Assembly: GCA_903891285.1 (NCBI GenBank)
Contig: CAITDZ010000129.1
Location: 1-41,558 of the forward strand
DNA: 41,558 nt
Reading direction: 5' to 3'
Origin: an uncultured Solirubrobacterales bacterium
GTDB taxonomy: Bacteria > Actinomycetota > Thermoleophilia > Solirubrobacterales > 70-9
Part shown: in pieces, positions 1 to 7,857 of the stretch
How positions within the stretch are numbered: the first letter of the stretch is position 1
How the letters are laid out: every line of letters begins with the position of its first letter
Program-made: the position numbers and the translations under genes
The notes under the pieces: model-generated
The model's input: the letters and a program-made list of their open reading frames with translations, nothing else
Told to the model about the DNA's origin: nothing
The model's database searches: none

Positions 1-507
1 GAGTCGAGGATCCGCCAGGTCCTGAAAACCCTCGGCGAGGAGCGCTACTCCGCCGGCATCGCCCGGGAGATCGTCGCCAGGCGCCCGCTCGAGACGACCT
101 CAGACCTTGCAGAGGCAGCCCGCGCCGGGATGCCGACCGCGGCCCGGTTCGGTTCGGCCCACCCGGCACGGAGGACGTTCCAGGCGCTCCGCATAGCCGT
201 CAATGGTGAGCTCGAGTCGATCGACGCCGCCCTGCCGATCGCCTGGGACGTGATCCCGGTCGGTGGCCGGATGGGGGTCATTTCCTTCCATTCGCTCGAG
301 GACCGCAGGGTCAAGCGCTTCTTCGCCGGACTCGCCCAGGGCTGCACCTGCCCGCCCGAGATCCCGGTCTGCGTATGCGGGCACGAGCCCGAGGCCGAAC
401 TCCTGACCAGACGCCCGGTGATGCCGTCGGCCGGGGAAGTGGAGCGGAACCCCCGGGCCAGGTCGGCCCGGCTTAGGGTGGCGCTCAAGCTGGAGGAGGG
501 GAACTGA
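1..507 (+). CDS. rsmH: 16S rRNA (cytosine-1402-N4)-methyltransferase RsmH, C-terminal part (5' end outside window)
   Basis: Frame 1 is open from the first base and ends at TGA 505-507, giving 168 visible residues. The C-terminal signature ISFHSLEDRRVKRFF is typical of RsmH (MraW), the SAM-dependent enzyme that N4-methylates C1402 in the 16S rRNA decoding centre. The visible part also holds the helical segment RYSAGIAREIV and a cysteine-rich stretch (CTCPPEIPVCVCG) found in many family members. The N-terminal SAM-binding glycine motifs lie outside the window. RsmH is the usual neighbour of ftsL and ftsI at the head of a dcw cluster. The TGA overlaps the next ATG by one base (TGATG), so translation is probably coupled. 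No internal start is preferred because the reading frame clearly continues upstream. Confidence 0.95.
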   Translation, partial: ESRIRQVLKTLGEERYSAGIAREIVARRPLETTSDLAEAARAGMPTAARFGSAHPARRTFQALRIAVNGELESIDAALPIAWDVIPVGGRMGVISFHSLEDRRVKRFFAGLAQGCTCPPEIPVCVCGHEPEAELLTRRPVMPSAGEVERNPRARSARLRVALKLEEGN

Positions 508-989
508 TGACCCCTCCGACCCAGGCCGCCTCCGTGCTGCCGGCACCCTCGCGCCGTCGGGCCCCCCGTCCGGCCCCGCGTCCCGCCCGTCACGCCGCAA
601 GGCGGAGGAAGAGCTTCGCCACCCAGTCCGCCCGGGTTGCCCAGGCGGTGGTCGCCCTGCCGGACTCGGGCGCCGTCAAGGGCCTCTCCCGGACCCGCAC
701 CTGGATCGTGGTCATCGCGATCCTCCTGACCGGGCTGGTCGCGGTCAACCTCGTCGCGGTCAGCTTCGGCACCCAGGCCAGCAGGAACCTGACCCAGACC
801 CAGGCGCTCGAGCGACGCAACGCGATCCTCGAGTCGACCGGGATAGCGGCCGTTTCCGTACCCGAGGTGAGAGAGGGGGCGACCGAGATGGGGATGGTCT
901 CGCCCGACCCGACCACGGTCCATTTCGTCGAGCACTCCCCGGAAGACATCGCCGCGGCAGCCCAAAGGCTCGCCGCCGAAGGGGGATGA
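507..989 (+). CDS. ftsL: FtsL-like cell division protein
   Basis: This 160-residue protein has a long basic, proline-rich cytoplasmic N-terminus (about residues 1-62), one membrane segment (about 66-87) and a short extracytoplasmic part beginning with a Q/E/R-rich helix (about 88-112), the layout of FtsL/DivIC bitopic division proteins. Sequence conservation in this family is very low, so the assignment rests on size, topology and position between rsmH and ftsI. FtsL normally forms a subcomplex with FtsQ and FtsB and helps activate FtsW-FtsI. The ATG overlaps the rsmH stop by one base. The stop lies in the loop of a small hairpin that may control ftsI (981-994). Confidence 0.75.
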   Translation: MTPPTQAASVLPAPSRRRAPRPAPRPARHAARRRKSFATQSARVAQAVVALPDSGAVKGLSRTRTWIVVIAILLTGLVAVNLVAVSFGTQASRNLTQTQALERRNAILESTGIAAVSVPEVREGATEMGMVSPDPTTVHFVEHSPEDIAAAAQRLAAEGG

Positions 990-994
990 CCCCC
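981..994 (+). promoter_or_regulatory. Hairpin covering the ftsI ribosome-binding site
   Basis: Five G (981-985), a four-base loop ATGA and five C (990-994) form a perfect all-GC hairpin. The G-run is the only Shine-Dalgarno-like sequence before the ftsI GTG at 997, though its spacing (11 bases) is a little long. The ftsL stop codon TGA (987-989) sits in the loop, so a ribosome terminating on ftsL would open the stem. That would make ftsI translation depend on ftsL translation. The structure is seen directly; the role is inferred. Confidence 0.4.
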
Positions 995-996
995 AA

Positions 997-2649
997 GTGA
1001 TCCGCCCCCAGGCTCGGGTCGGTCTCCTCTTCTTCGCATCCCTCCTCCTCCTGCTCGGCCTGTTCGCCCGCTCGTTCTGGCTCCAGGGGGTGAACGGCGA
1101 GGCCTTCGCCCGGGATGCCCAGGGCCAGCAGCAGGAAGTCCTCCAGGTACCGGGCCTTCGAGGGGAGATCCAGGATCGCTCCGGCAGGCCCCTGGCGGGC
1201 TCCGAGCCGGGAATGAGCATCTTCGCGACCCCGTACCAGGTGACGGATGCTCCGAAGCAGGCCGAGGAGCTGGCCAACGCACTCGGGGCGGACCCGACGG
1301 ACGTGCTCGACTCGATCACCGCCGAGGGCGGCTTCTCCTACGTCGAGAAGAAGGTCGACCTGGTCAGGGCGGCAGCGGTCGAGCGGCTGGGTTACGAGGC
1401 GATCGGGCAGCACCCCGACACGATCCGGACCCGGCCCCAGGGTGAGCTGGCGGCCCAGGTGGTCGGCGCGGTATCCCCGGAAGGCAAGGGGCTGACCGGC
1501 CTCGAGCAGCAGTACGACGGGGTCTTACGCGGGGTCGATGGCGAACAGCTGATCGTCCAGGACGCGACCCAGTCGCCGATCTCGTTCGAGACCCTGACCG
1601 ATCCCCAGGATGGCCAGGGCATCCAGCTGACCCTCGACGCGGCGATCCAGGCCGAGGCCGAGCGGGTGATCACCGAGGTGGGGGATGTGAACGATCCGGT
1701 CAACGCCTCGATGGTCGTGCTCGACGCCCACACTTCGGACGTCCTGGCGATGGCCAACTACCCCGGGCTCGACCTCGACCACCTCGAGGATGCCGAAGAG
1801 GAGGACCTCCGGAACGTCGCCACCTCCTACACCTACGAGCCGGGCTCGACCTTCAAGGCGATCACCGTTGCCTCGGCCCTCGAACAGGGCACCGTGACCC
1901 CCGAGAGCGCCTTCACCCTGGCCCCGACCTACACCCTCTACGACCGAACGGTCGAGGAGGCACACCCACGGGGCACGGTCACCTTGAGCGTCGGCGACAT
2001 CCTCGCCCAGTCCTCGAACGTCGGTGCGATCACGATCGGGATGGGGGTCGGGGGCAGGAGCTTCTCGAAGTGGATCGAGCGGTTCGGGTTCGGGAACCAG
2101 ACCGGGGTCGAGTTCCCGGCCGAGGAGCAGGGAATCGTCCCCGCCTACGAGGACTGGTCGGGGACGACGATGATCAACCTCCCGATCGGCCAGGGCCTCT
2201 CGGTGACCCCGTTGCAGATGGCGACGGCCTACGCGGCACTCGCCAGCGACGGCAAGTTGAGGAAGCCCCGGCTCGTCCAGTCGGTGGCCGGACGGGAGAT
2301 CCCGGTCGATCGTGGCAAGGAGGTCGTCTCCCCCGAGACTGCCCTCGAGGTCCGGCGGATGCTCGAAGGAGTGCTCGCAGCGGGCGGTACGGCCTCCGAG
2401 GTCGACGTCCACGGCTACTCGGCCGCGGGCAAGACCGGTACGGCCCAGATCGCCGAGGACGGCGGCTACTCCGAGACCCGCTACGTCGCCTCCTTCGTCG
2501 GGATGGCCCCGGTCGAGGACCCCGAGATCGTCGTTTCGGTGATGGTCAACGAACCGAGCTACGGCTACTCAGGCGGTGAGGTCGCGGCGCCTGCCTTCGG
2601 CCAGATCGCCGAGTTCGCCCTGCCCTACCTCGGGGTACCCACCGACTAG
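997..2649 (+). CDS. ftsI: Septal peptidoglycan transpeptidase FtsI (class B penicillin-binding protein)
   Basis: This 550-residue class B PBP cross-links septal peptidoglycan together with the FtsW glycosyltransferase. One N-terminal membrane anchor (about residues 8-28) is followed by a dimerisation/pedestal domain and a transpeptidase domain. The three active-site motifs are present: S284-T-F-K287 with the acylated serine, S339-S-N341, and K479-T-G-T482. No PASTA repeats follow the catalytic domain. The GTG start at 997 is seven bases after ftsL and is the only start that keeps the membrane anchor at the N-terminus. The protein ends at TAG 2647, just before a new promoter for murE, so transcription is probably continuous with an added internal start. 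Confidence 0.95.
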   Translation: MIRPQARVGLLFFASLLLLLGLFARSFWLQGVNGEAFARDAQGQQQEVLQVPGLRGEIQDRSGRPLAGSEPGMSIFATPYQVTDAPKQAEELANALGADPTDVLDSITAEGGFSYVEKKVDLVRAAAVERLGYEAIGQHPDTIRTRPQGELAAQVVGAVSPEGKGLTGLEQQYDGVLRGVDGEQLIVQDATQSPISFETLTDPQDGQGIQLTLDAAIQAEAERVITEVGDVNDPVNASMVVLDAHTSDVLAMANYPGLDLDHLEDAEEEDLRNVATSYTYEPGSTFKAITVASALEQGTVTPESAFTLAPTYTLYDRTVEEAHPRGTVTLSVGDILAQSSNVGAITIGMGVGGRSFSKWIERFGFGNQTGVEFPAEEQGIVPAYEDWSGTTMINLPIGQGLSVTPLQMATAYAALASDGKLRKPRLVQSVAGREIPVDRGKEVVSPETALEVRRMLEGVLAAGGTASEVDVHGYSAAGKTGTAQIAEDGGYSETRYVASFVGMAPVEDPEIVVSVMVNEPSYGYSGGEVAAPAFGQIAEFALPYLGVPTD

Positions 2650-2654
2650 CTACC

Positions 2655-2667
2655 TAGAATCAGGCGA
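2655..2667 (+). promoter_or_regulatory. Leaderless-type promoter for murE (-10 TAGAAT)
   Basis: TAGAAT at 2655-2660 is followed by six bases and then the murE ATG at 2667. The normal distance from a -10 box to +1 puts the transcript start on the start codon, and no Shine-Dalgarno sequence is present. No good -35 is seen 16-18 bases upstream. This would be an internal promoter within the dcw cluster. Confidence 0.6.
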
Positions 2668-4109
2668 TGCGGCTCGACCAGATCGCCGGTCGCCTCGAGG
2701 GCGCGAGGATCGAGGGCGACCCCTCGACCGAGGTCTCCGGACTGGCCTACGACAACCGGAAGGTCGAGCCCGGATGGCTCTATTTCTGCGTTCCAGGCTC
2801 AGTGACCGACGGGCACCGTTTTGCACCCGAAGCCGTTTCGGCCGGTGCATCGGCCCTGGTGGTCGATCGCCCCCTTGGGCTAGGGGTTGCCGAGGTGGAG
2901 GTGCCGGACGTCCGTCAGGCGATGGCCCCGATCGCGGCTGAGTTCGAAGCGGATCCGACCGCATCGCTGACCGTGGCCGGGATCACCGGCACCAACGGCA
3001 AGACGACCACCGCCTTCCTGCTCAGGGACCTGCTCGAGGCAGACGGCAGGCAGACCGGTCTGATCGGGACGGTCAGGCAGGTGGTCGGGGGTAGGGATGA
3101 GGAGGTCGAGCGGACCACCCCGGAGTCGGTCGACCTCCAGGCGACCTTCCGTCGCATGCTCGACGAAGGGGATTCGGCCTGCGTGATGGAGGTCTCCTCC
3201 CACGCGCTCGACCAGCACCGGGCCGATTCGATCCGGTTCGACCTTGCCGTCTTCACCAACCTGACCCAGGACCACCTCGACTACCACGGCGACATGGAGT
3301 CCTACTTCCTGGCCAAGCGGCGGCTCTTCGAGATGGGGCCCGGGGTCGCCCTGGTCAATGCCGACGACCCCTACGGCAGGCGGCTGGCCGGGGAATTCGG
3401 CGCAACCACCTTCTCGAGCGCCGGGCAGGAGGCGGATTTCACGGCCCGTGGGATCGAGTTCGACAGGACCGGTTCCCGGTTCACGGTCGACTCCCCGGAT
3501 GGAGAGCTCCAGGTCGAGGTGCCCCTGGCCGGGGCCTTCAACGTCTCTAATGCGCTGGCATCCCTGGCCGGGGCGATCTTGCTCGGGGTCGAGCCGGAGG
3601 CAGCGGTTCGGGGCCTCGCCGGGGCCTCGCCGGTACCCGGCAGGCTGGAGCCGGTCGATGAAGGCCAGGACTTCGCCGTGTTCGTCGACTACGCCCACAC
3701 CCCCGACTCGGTTGCAAACGTCCTCGAGGCGGCCAGGGAGCTGACCCGGAAGCAGCTGATCACGGTGATCGGCGCCGGCGGGGATCGCGACCGGGGCAAG
3801 CGGCCGTTGATGGGCGAGGCGGCCGGGAGGCTGTCCGACCTGACCGTCGTGACCTCGGACAACCCCCGCTCGGAGCCGCCCGAGCGGATCGTCGGGGAGG
3901 TGGCGGCCGGGATCCCGGATGGTTGCGAGGTCGTGATCGAGGTGGATCGGGACGCTGCGATCGGGCGTGCGATCGAGGTGGCGGGCCCGGGGGACACGGT
4001 GGTGATTGCCGGCAAGGGGCACGAACAGGGCCAGGAGTTCGAGGACGGTCGAAAGATCCCCTTCGATGACCGGGAAGTCGCCCGGCGGCACCTCGGGGAG
4101 CGGTCATGA
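2667..4109 (+). CDS. murE: UDP-MurNAc-L-Ala-D-Glu:meso-diaminopimelate ligase MurE
   Basis: This 480-residue Mur ligase adds the third residue of the peptidoglycan stem peptide in the cytoplasm, using ATP. The P-loop is GTNGKTTT with K112. The substrate-specificity motif DNPR (D398-R401) is the meso-diaminopimelate form, so the cell wall is probably of the mDAP type rather than lysine type. The N-terminal uridine-binding, central ATPase and C-terminal domains are all complete. The start ATG at 2667 is supported by the -10 box exactly six bases upstream. The last codon overlaps the murF start as ATGA. Confidence 0.97.
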   Translation: MRLDQIAGRLEGARIEGDPSTEVSGLAYDNRKVEPGWLYFCVPGSVTDGHRFAPEAVSAGASALVVDRPLGLGVAEVEVPDVRQAMAPIAAEFEADPTASLTVAGITGTNGKTTTAFLLRDLLEADGRQTGLIGTVRQVVGGRDEEVERTTPESVDLQATFRRMLDEGDSACVMEVSSHALDQHRADSIRFDLAVFTNLTQDHLDYHGDMESYFLAKRRLFEMGPGVALVNADDPYGRRLAGEFGATTFSSAGQEADFTARGIEFDRTGSRFTVDSPDGELQVEVPLAGAFNVSNALASLAGAILLGVEPEAAVRGLAGASPVPGRLEPVDEGQDFAVFVDYAHTPDSVANVLEAARELTRKQLITVIGAGGDRDRGKRPLMGEAAGRLSDLTVVTSDNPRSEPPERIVGEVAAGIPDGCEVVIEVDRDAAIGRAIEVAGPGDTVVIAGKGHEQGQEFEDGRKIPFDDREVARRHLGERS

Positions 4110-5452
4110 TCGACCTCCCGCCCGACCTGATTGCAGATTCCCTCGGTGCCCAGGTCGTCCAGCAGGGCGCATCCGGGGGGCCCACCCGGGCCTCGATCGA
4201 CAGCCGGGCGCTCGAGCCCGGCAACCTCTTCTTCGGCCTCCCCGGCGAGAGGGTCGATGGCGGGGAATTCGCCGGCCAGGCCCTCGACGCCGGCGCCTGG
4301 GGCGTGGTGGTCACACCGGAACGAGCCGCGGAACTGGTCGTCGCTGAGGGGTCAGGGTGGATCTTCTCGACCCCCGATCCACTGCGTGCCCTCCAGGGTC
4401 TGGCCACCGCCTGGCGTCGGGTGCTCGGCGTTCCGGTGCTGGGAATAACCGGCTCGGTAGGAAAGACCAGCGTCAAGGACATCGCCCGGGCGATCCTTCC
4501 TGGACGGGTCCACGCCAACGAGCAGAACCTGAACACCGAGATCGGGCTGCCGCTGACCATCCTCTCGGCCCCCCGAGACAGCGATCTGCTGGTCCTGGAG
4601 ATGGCGATGAGGGGGTTTGGCCAGATCGCCCTGCTTGCCGAGATCGCCGAACCAAACGTCGGGGTGATCACCTGTATCGGGCCGGTCCACGTCGAGCTGG
4701 TCGGCTCGGTCGAGGGGGTGGCGAAGGCGAAGGCCGAGCTGATCGACGGCCTGCCCGAGGACGGCACCCTGGTGGCCCAGGCCGACCCCGGATTGCTCAC
4801 GCCACATCTCGACCGCGCCCCGGCCCTGATCACCTTCGGGGACGGCGGTGACGTCTTCGCCGACGGGGTGGAGGTCTCGGACGGCTCCCTCGAAGCCACC
4901 GTCCACACTCCGGCCGGCCAGGAGCGGTTCTCCTTCCCGTTCTCCGAGCGACACAACCTCGAGAACGCGCTCGCAGCGATCGCGGCCGGAATCGCGCTCG
5001 GGTTCAGCCCGGCGGAGATGTCCGCCGGGACTGGTCGAATACGGCTGTCCAGCCTGAGGGGTGAGCGGGTCGAGCTCCCGGGCGGCGCCGTCTTGATCAA
5101 TGACTGTTACAACGCCAATCCCGTCTCGATGAGGGCTGCGCTGGGGAACCTGGCCTCAGAGCCTGCCGAGACCAGGATTGCCGTCCTCGGGCTGATGGGC
5201 GAGCTGGGGGAGGAGGCCGAGGATTACCACTCCGAGGTCGGGGGAATCGCCCGTGAAGTCGGGATCGACCTGGTGATCGGGGTCGGCCCCGAGGCCGCCG
5301 GTTACGGGCCGGACGTGCTGGTGGACGACCCGTCCGGGGCCGCAGCTGAACTTTCCGGGCGGGACCGGCCGGGGGCCGTCGTGCTGGTCAAGGGTTCCCG
5401 CTCGGCCGGGCTCGAGGCGGTCGCTGAGGCACTCACCGGCAAGGCCGACTGA
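4106..5452 (+). CDS. murF: UDP-MurNAc-tripeptide:D-Ala-D-Ala ligase MurF
   Basis: This 448-residue ligase attaches D-alanyl-D-alanine to UDP-MurNAc-tripeptide, the last cytoplasmic step before lipid linkage. The P-loop ITGSVGKTSVKD places the ATP lysine at K120, and the central and C-terminal Mur ligase motifs (HNLENALAAIAAG, NDCYNANPVSMRAAL, VLGLMGELGEE) follow in order. Length is usual for the family. It overlaps murE by four bases (ATGA) and mraY by one (TGATG), so it is translated as part of the same unit. No ddl gene for its D-Ala-D-Ala substrate lies in the window. Confidence 0.96.
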   Translation: MIDLPPDLIADSLGAQVVQQGASGGPTRASIDSRALEPGNLFFGLPGERVDGGEFAGQALDAGAWGVVVTPERAAELVVAEGSGWIFSTPDPLRALQGLATAWRRVLGVPVLGITGSVGKTSVKDIARAILPGRVHANEQNLNTEIGLPLTILSAPRDSDLLVLEMAMRGFGQIALLAEIAEPNVGVITCIGPVHVELVGSVEGVAKAKAELIDGLPEDGTLVAQADPGLLTPHLDRAPALITFGDGGDVFADGVEVSDGSLEATVHTPAGQERFSFPFSERHNLENALAAIAAGIALGFSPAEMSAGTGRIRLSSLRGERVELPGGAVLINDCYNANPVSMRAALGNLASEPAETRIAVLGLMGELGEEAEDYHSEVGGIAREVGIDLVIGVGPEAAGYGPDVLVDDPSGAAAELSGRDRPGAVVLVKGSRSAGLEAVAEALTGKAD

Positions 5453-6432
5453 TGGGCGAGATCGTCATCGGCGGCATGGCGGCGATGCTGCTCTGCCTGT
5501 TCCTCTCGCCGCGGTTCATCCGGATGCTGACCAGGCGGGAGTTCGGCCAGCAGATAAGGGAAGAGGGGCCGACCGAACACCAGGTGAAGGCCGGCACTCC
5601 GACGATGGGTGGCCTGATCATCTTCGTCGCCGTCGCGATCCCCTTCCTCCTCCTCCACGAGGGCGGCAGGGACGGGATAGCTGCCCTGACCGTCTTCGGG
5701 ATTTCCCTGGGTTGCGCTGCGCTGGGCTTCGCCGACGACTACATCAAGATCGTCAAGCAGCGCTCGCTCGGACTCCCGGCCCGTTACAAGCTCCTGGTCC
5801 AGGTCCTGCTGGCCCTCATCCTCTGGTGGGTAGCCCGGCACGAGCTCGGCCTCGAGCCGGAGCTTTTCCTGAGGATCGGCGGCGACGCCAGCATCTACAT
5901 CGGCCCGGTCCTCTACTTCATCCTCGTCTTCCTGGTGATCGCCGGCTCGACCAACGGGGTCAACCTGACCGACGGGCTCGACGGCCTGGCCGCCGGGGCC
6001 AGCGCGATCGTCCTCCTCACCTACACGGCGATCTGTTACGTCACCGTCGGCCAGCAGGACCTCGCGCTCCTGGCCGTCTGCTTCGTCGGGGGGTGTATCG
6101 GCTTCCTCTGGTTCAACGCATTCCCGGCCTCGATCTTCATGGGGGACACCGGATCCCTGGGGTTAGGAGGGGCTATAGGTGCGTTCGCGGTGGTGACCCA
6201 GACCGAAATCCTCCTGATCATCATCGGTGGGATCTTCGTGATCGAGGCGCTCTCGGTCCTGATCCAGGTGTTCAGCTTCCGGACCTTTGGCCGTCGCGTC
6301 CTGATGATGGCCCCGCTCCACCACCACTTCGAGATGATGGCCTGGTCCGAGACCAAGGTGATGCTGCGGTTCTGGATCATCGCGGCGGTCTGTGGTGGGG
6401 TCGGCTTCGCCCTCTACCAGCAGTCGATCTGA
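5452..6432 (+). CDS. mraY: Phospho-N-acetylmuramoyl-pentapeptide transferase MraY
   Basis: This 326-residue integral membrane enzyme transfers phospho-MurNAc-pentapeptide to undecaprenyl phosphate, forming lipid I. Several hydrophobic segments alternate with the conserved loops: GTPTMGG near residue 49, the FADDYIKIVK aspartate pair, NGVNLTDGLDGLAAG, the GDTGSLGLGG motif and APLHHHFE near the C-terminus. Length is slightly shorter than the roughly 360 of E. coli but normal for Gram-positive relatives. It starts with a one-base overlap with murF. A 51-base gap follows before murD. Confidence 0.97.
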   Translation: MGEIVIGGMAAMLLCLFLSPRFIRMLTRREFGQQIREEGPTEHQVKAGTPTMGGLIIFVAVAIPFLLLHEGGRDGIAALTVFGISLGCAALGFADDYIKIVKQRSLGLPARYKLLVQVLLALILWWVARHELGLEPELFLRIGGDASIYIGPVLYFILVFLVIAGSTNGVNLTDGLDGLAAGASAIVLLTYTAICYVTVGQQDLALLAVCFVGGCIGFLWFNAFPASIFMGDTGSLGLGGAIGAFAVVTQTEILLIIIGGIFVIEALSVLIQVFSFRTFGRRVLMMAPLHHHFEMMAWSETKVMLRFWIIAAVCGGVGFALYQQSI

Positions 6433-6483
6433 GCACGGCTCCCCGGGTGAAGGGATGGCCCGACCCGCGTAGAAGGTGGCTCG

Positions 6484-7857
6484 GTGGAGACCGTCCACCC
6501 ATCGAGGGGCCGACCCCCGCTTCCGGACGGGCCCTTCCTGGTGGTGGGCCTTGCACGCTCGGGCGTCTCGGCGGCCCGGGCCCTGGCCTTTCGGGGTGAG
6601 CAGGTAACGGGGGTCGACGCCGGACGTCCATCCGATCTCACCGGACTCGACGATGCAGGCGTTCCCCATTTTCTCGAGGAAGAGGGCCTGGATCGCCTCA
6701 ATGGCGTCCGGACCGTCGTAAAGAGTCCCGGGGTGCCACAGGACGCAGCCGTGGTCTCGGAGGCACGGAACCGGGGCATCGAGGTAATCGGCGAGCTCGA
6801 GCTCGGCTGGCGGATGGTCGAGGCCCCATTCCTCGCAGTGACAGGCACCAACGGAAAGACCACCACGACCGAGCTGGCGGCCCACCTGTTCAGGGCTGCC
6901 GGTCGTCCGGTCGAAGCGGTCGGCAACGTCGGCAGGCCCCTGACTGCGCTCGCGATCGAATCCGAGCCCGGCGCGACCGTCGTATGCGAGTGCTCGAGCT
7001 TCCAGCTCGAGGACACCTCCGCCTTTGCACCCGAGTGCGCCGTCTTCCTCAACCTCGCGCCCGACCACCTGGACCGCTACACCGACCTCGACGCCTACGG
7101 CAACGCAAAGCTGAGGATCTTCCGCAATCAGGTCGAGGGCGACCTTGCCGTCCTCAACCTCGGTGACCAGTGGCTTGCCGACCGGGAAATCCCCGGTGGC
7201 GCCCGGAGGGTCGGCTTCCTGCCGCCGGGCGAAGGCGACGGTGCAGGAGCGGAGGTGAGGGTCGAGGGTGACGAGATCGAAGTCGAGGGCCGTCCTCTCC
7301 TGCCGGTCGAGCAGGTCGGCCTCATCGGACCACACAACGTCGCAAATGCGATGGCAGCGGCTGCGGCCACCCTCGGTTTCGGGCTTCCTGAAGAGGCGGT
7401 CGCCGAGGGGCTGGCCGGTTTCGCCGGCGTGGCCCACAGGCTCGAACCGGTCGGCGAGGTCGACGGGGTCTTCTGGGTCAACGACTCGAAGGCGACCAAC
7501 GTGACCGCGACCCTTACCGCCCTCGCCTCCTTCCCGGGTGGGACCCGGCTGATCCTCGGTGGTCGCGGCAAGGGGGAGGACTACGGGGCGCTGGCCGATT
7601 CGGTGGCGGAGTCCTGCACCGCCGTCTACCTGATCGGCGAGAACGCCGACGAGATCCGGTCCGCACTGGAGGGGAGCGGCGTCGAGCTGGTCAGGAGCGG
7701 TGACCTGTCGACCGCGGTCGAGGCAGCCGCCCGGGACTCCCAGCCCGGGGAAACCGTCCTCCTCTCCCCGGCATCGGCCAGCTTCGACCAGTTCGGGGAC
7801 TTCGAGGAGCGCGGCGAAAGGTTCAGGAGTCTGGTGGGGGCACTCGATGCCTCGTAG
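6484..7857 (+). CDS. murD: UDP-MurNAc-L-Ala:D-glutamate ligase MurD
   Basis: This 457-residue Mur ligase adds D-glutamate, the second stem-peptide residue. The N-terminal Rossmann-like motif VVGLARSGVSAARAL is followed by the P-loop TGTNGKTTTTE (K125), the central NLAPDHLDRY motif and C-terminal LILGGRGKGEDY and LLSPASASFDQF, all standard for MurD. GTG 6484 is chosen because it is preceded by an AAGGTGG-like ribosome site and keeps the N-terminus near normal length. A TAGAAG sequence at 6470-6475 could be a weak -10 but does not fit TANNNT, so I do not list it as a promoter. The end overlaps ftsW by 11 bases. Confidence 0.95.
   Translation: METVHPSRGRPPLPDGPFLVVGLARSGVSAARALAFRGEQVTGVDAGRPSDLTGLDDAGVPHFLEEEGLDRLNGVRTVVKSPGVPQDAAVVSEARNRGIEVIGELELGWRMVEAPFLAVTGTNGKTTTTELAAHLFRAAGRPVEAVGNVGRPLTALAIESEPGATVVCECSSFQLEDTSAFAPECAVFLNLAPDHLDRYTDLDAYGNAKLRIFRNQVEGDLAVLNLGDQWLADREIPGGARRVGFLPPGEGDGAGAEVRVEGDEIEVEGRPLLPVEQVGLIGPHNVANAMAAAAATLGFGLPEEAVAEGLAGFAGVAHRLEPVGEVDGVFWVNDSKATNVTATLTALASFPGGTRLILGGRGKGEDYGALADSVAESCTAVYLIGENADEIRSALEGSGVELVRSGDLSTAVEAAARDSQPGETVLLSPASASFDQFGDFEERGERFRSLVGALDAS

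Noticed and set aside
6470-6475. TAGAAG as a promoter for murD
   Set aside because: It does not fit TANNNT, the gene has a ribosome site, and it lies within a continuous cluster.
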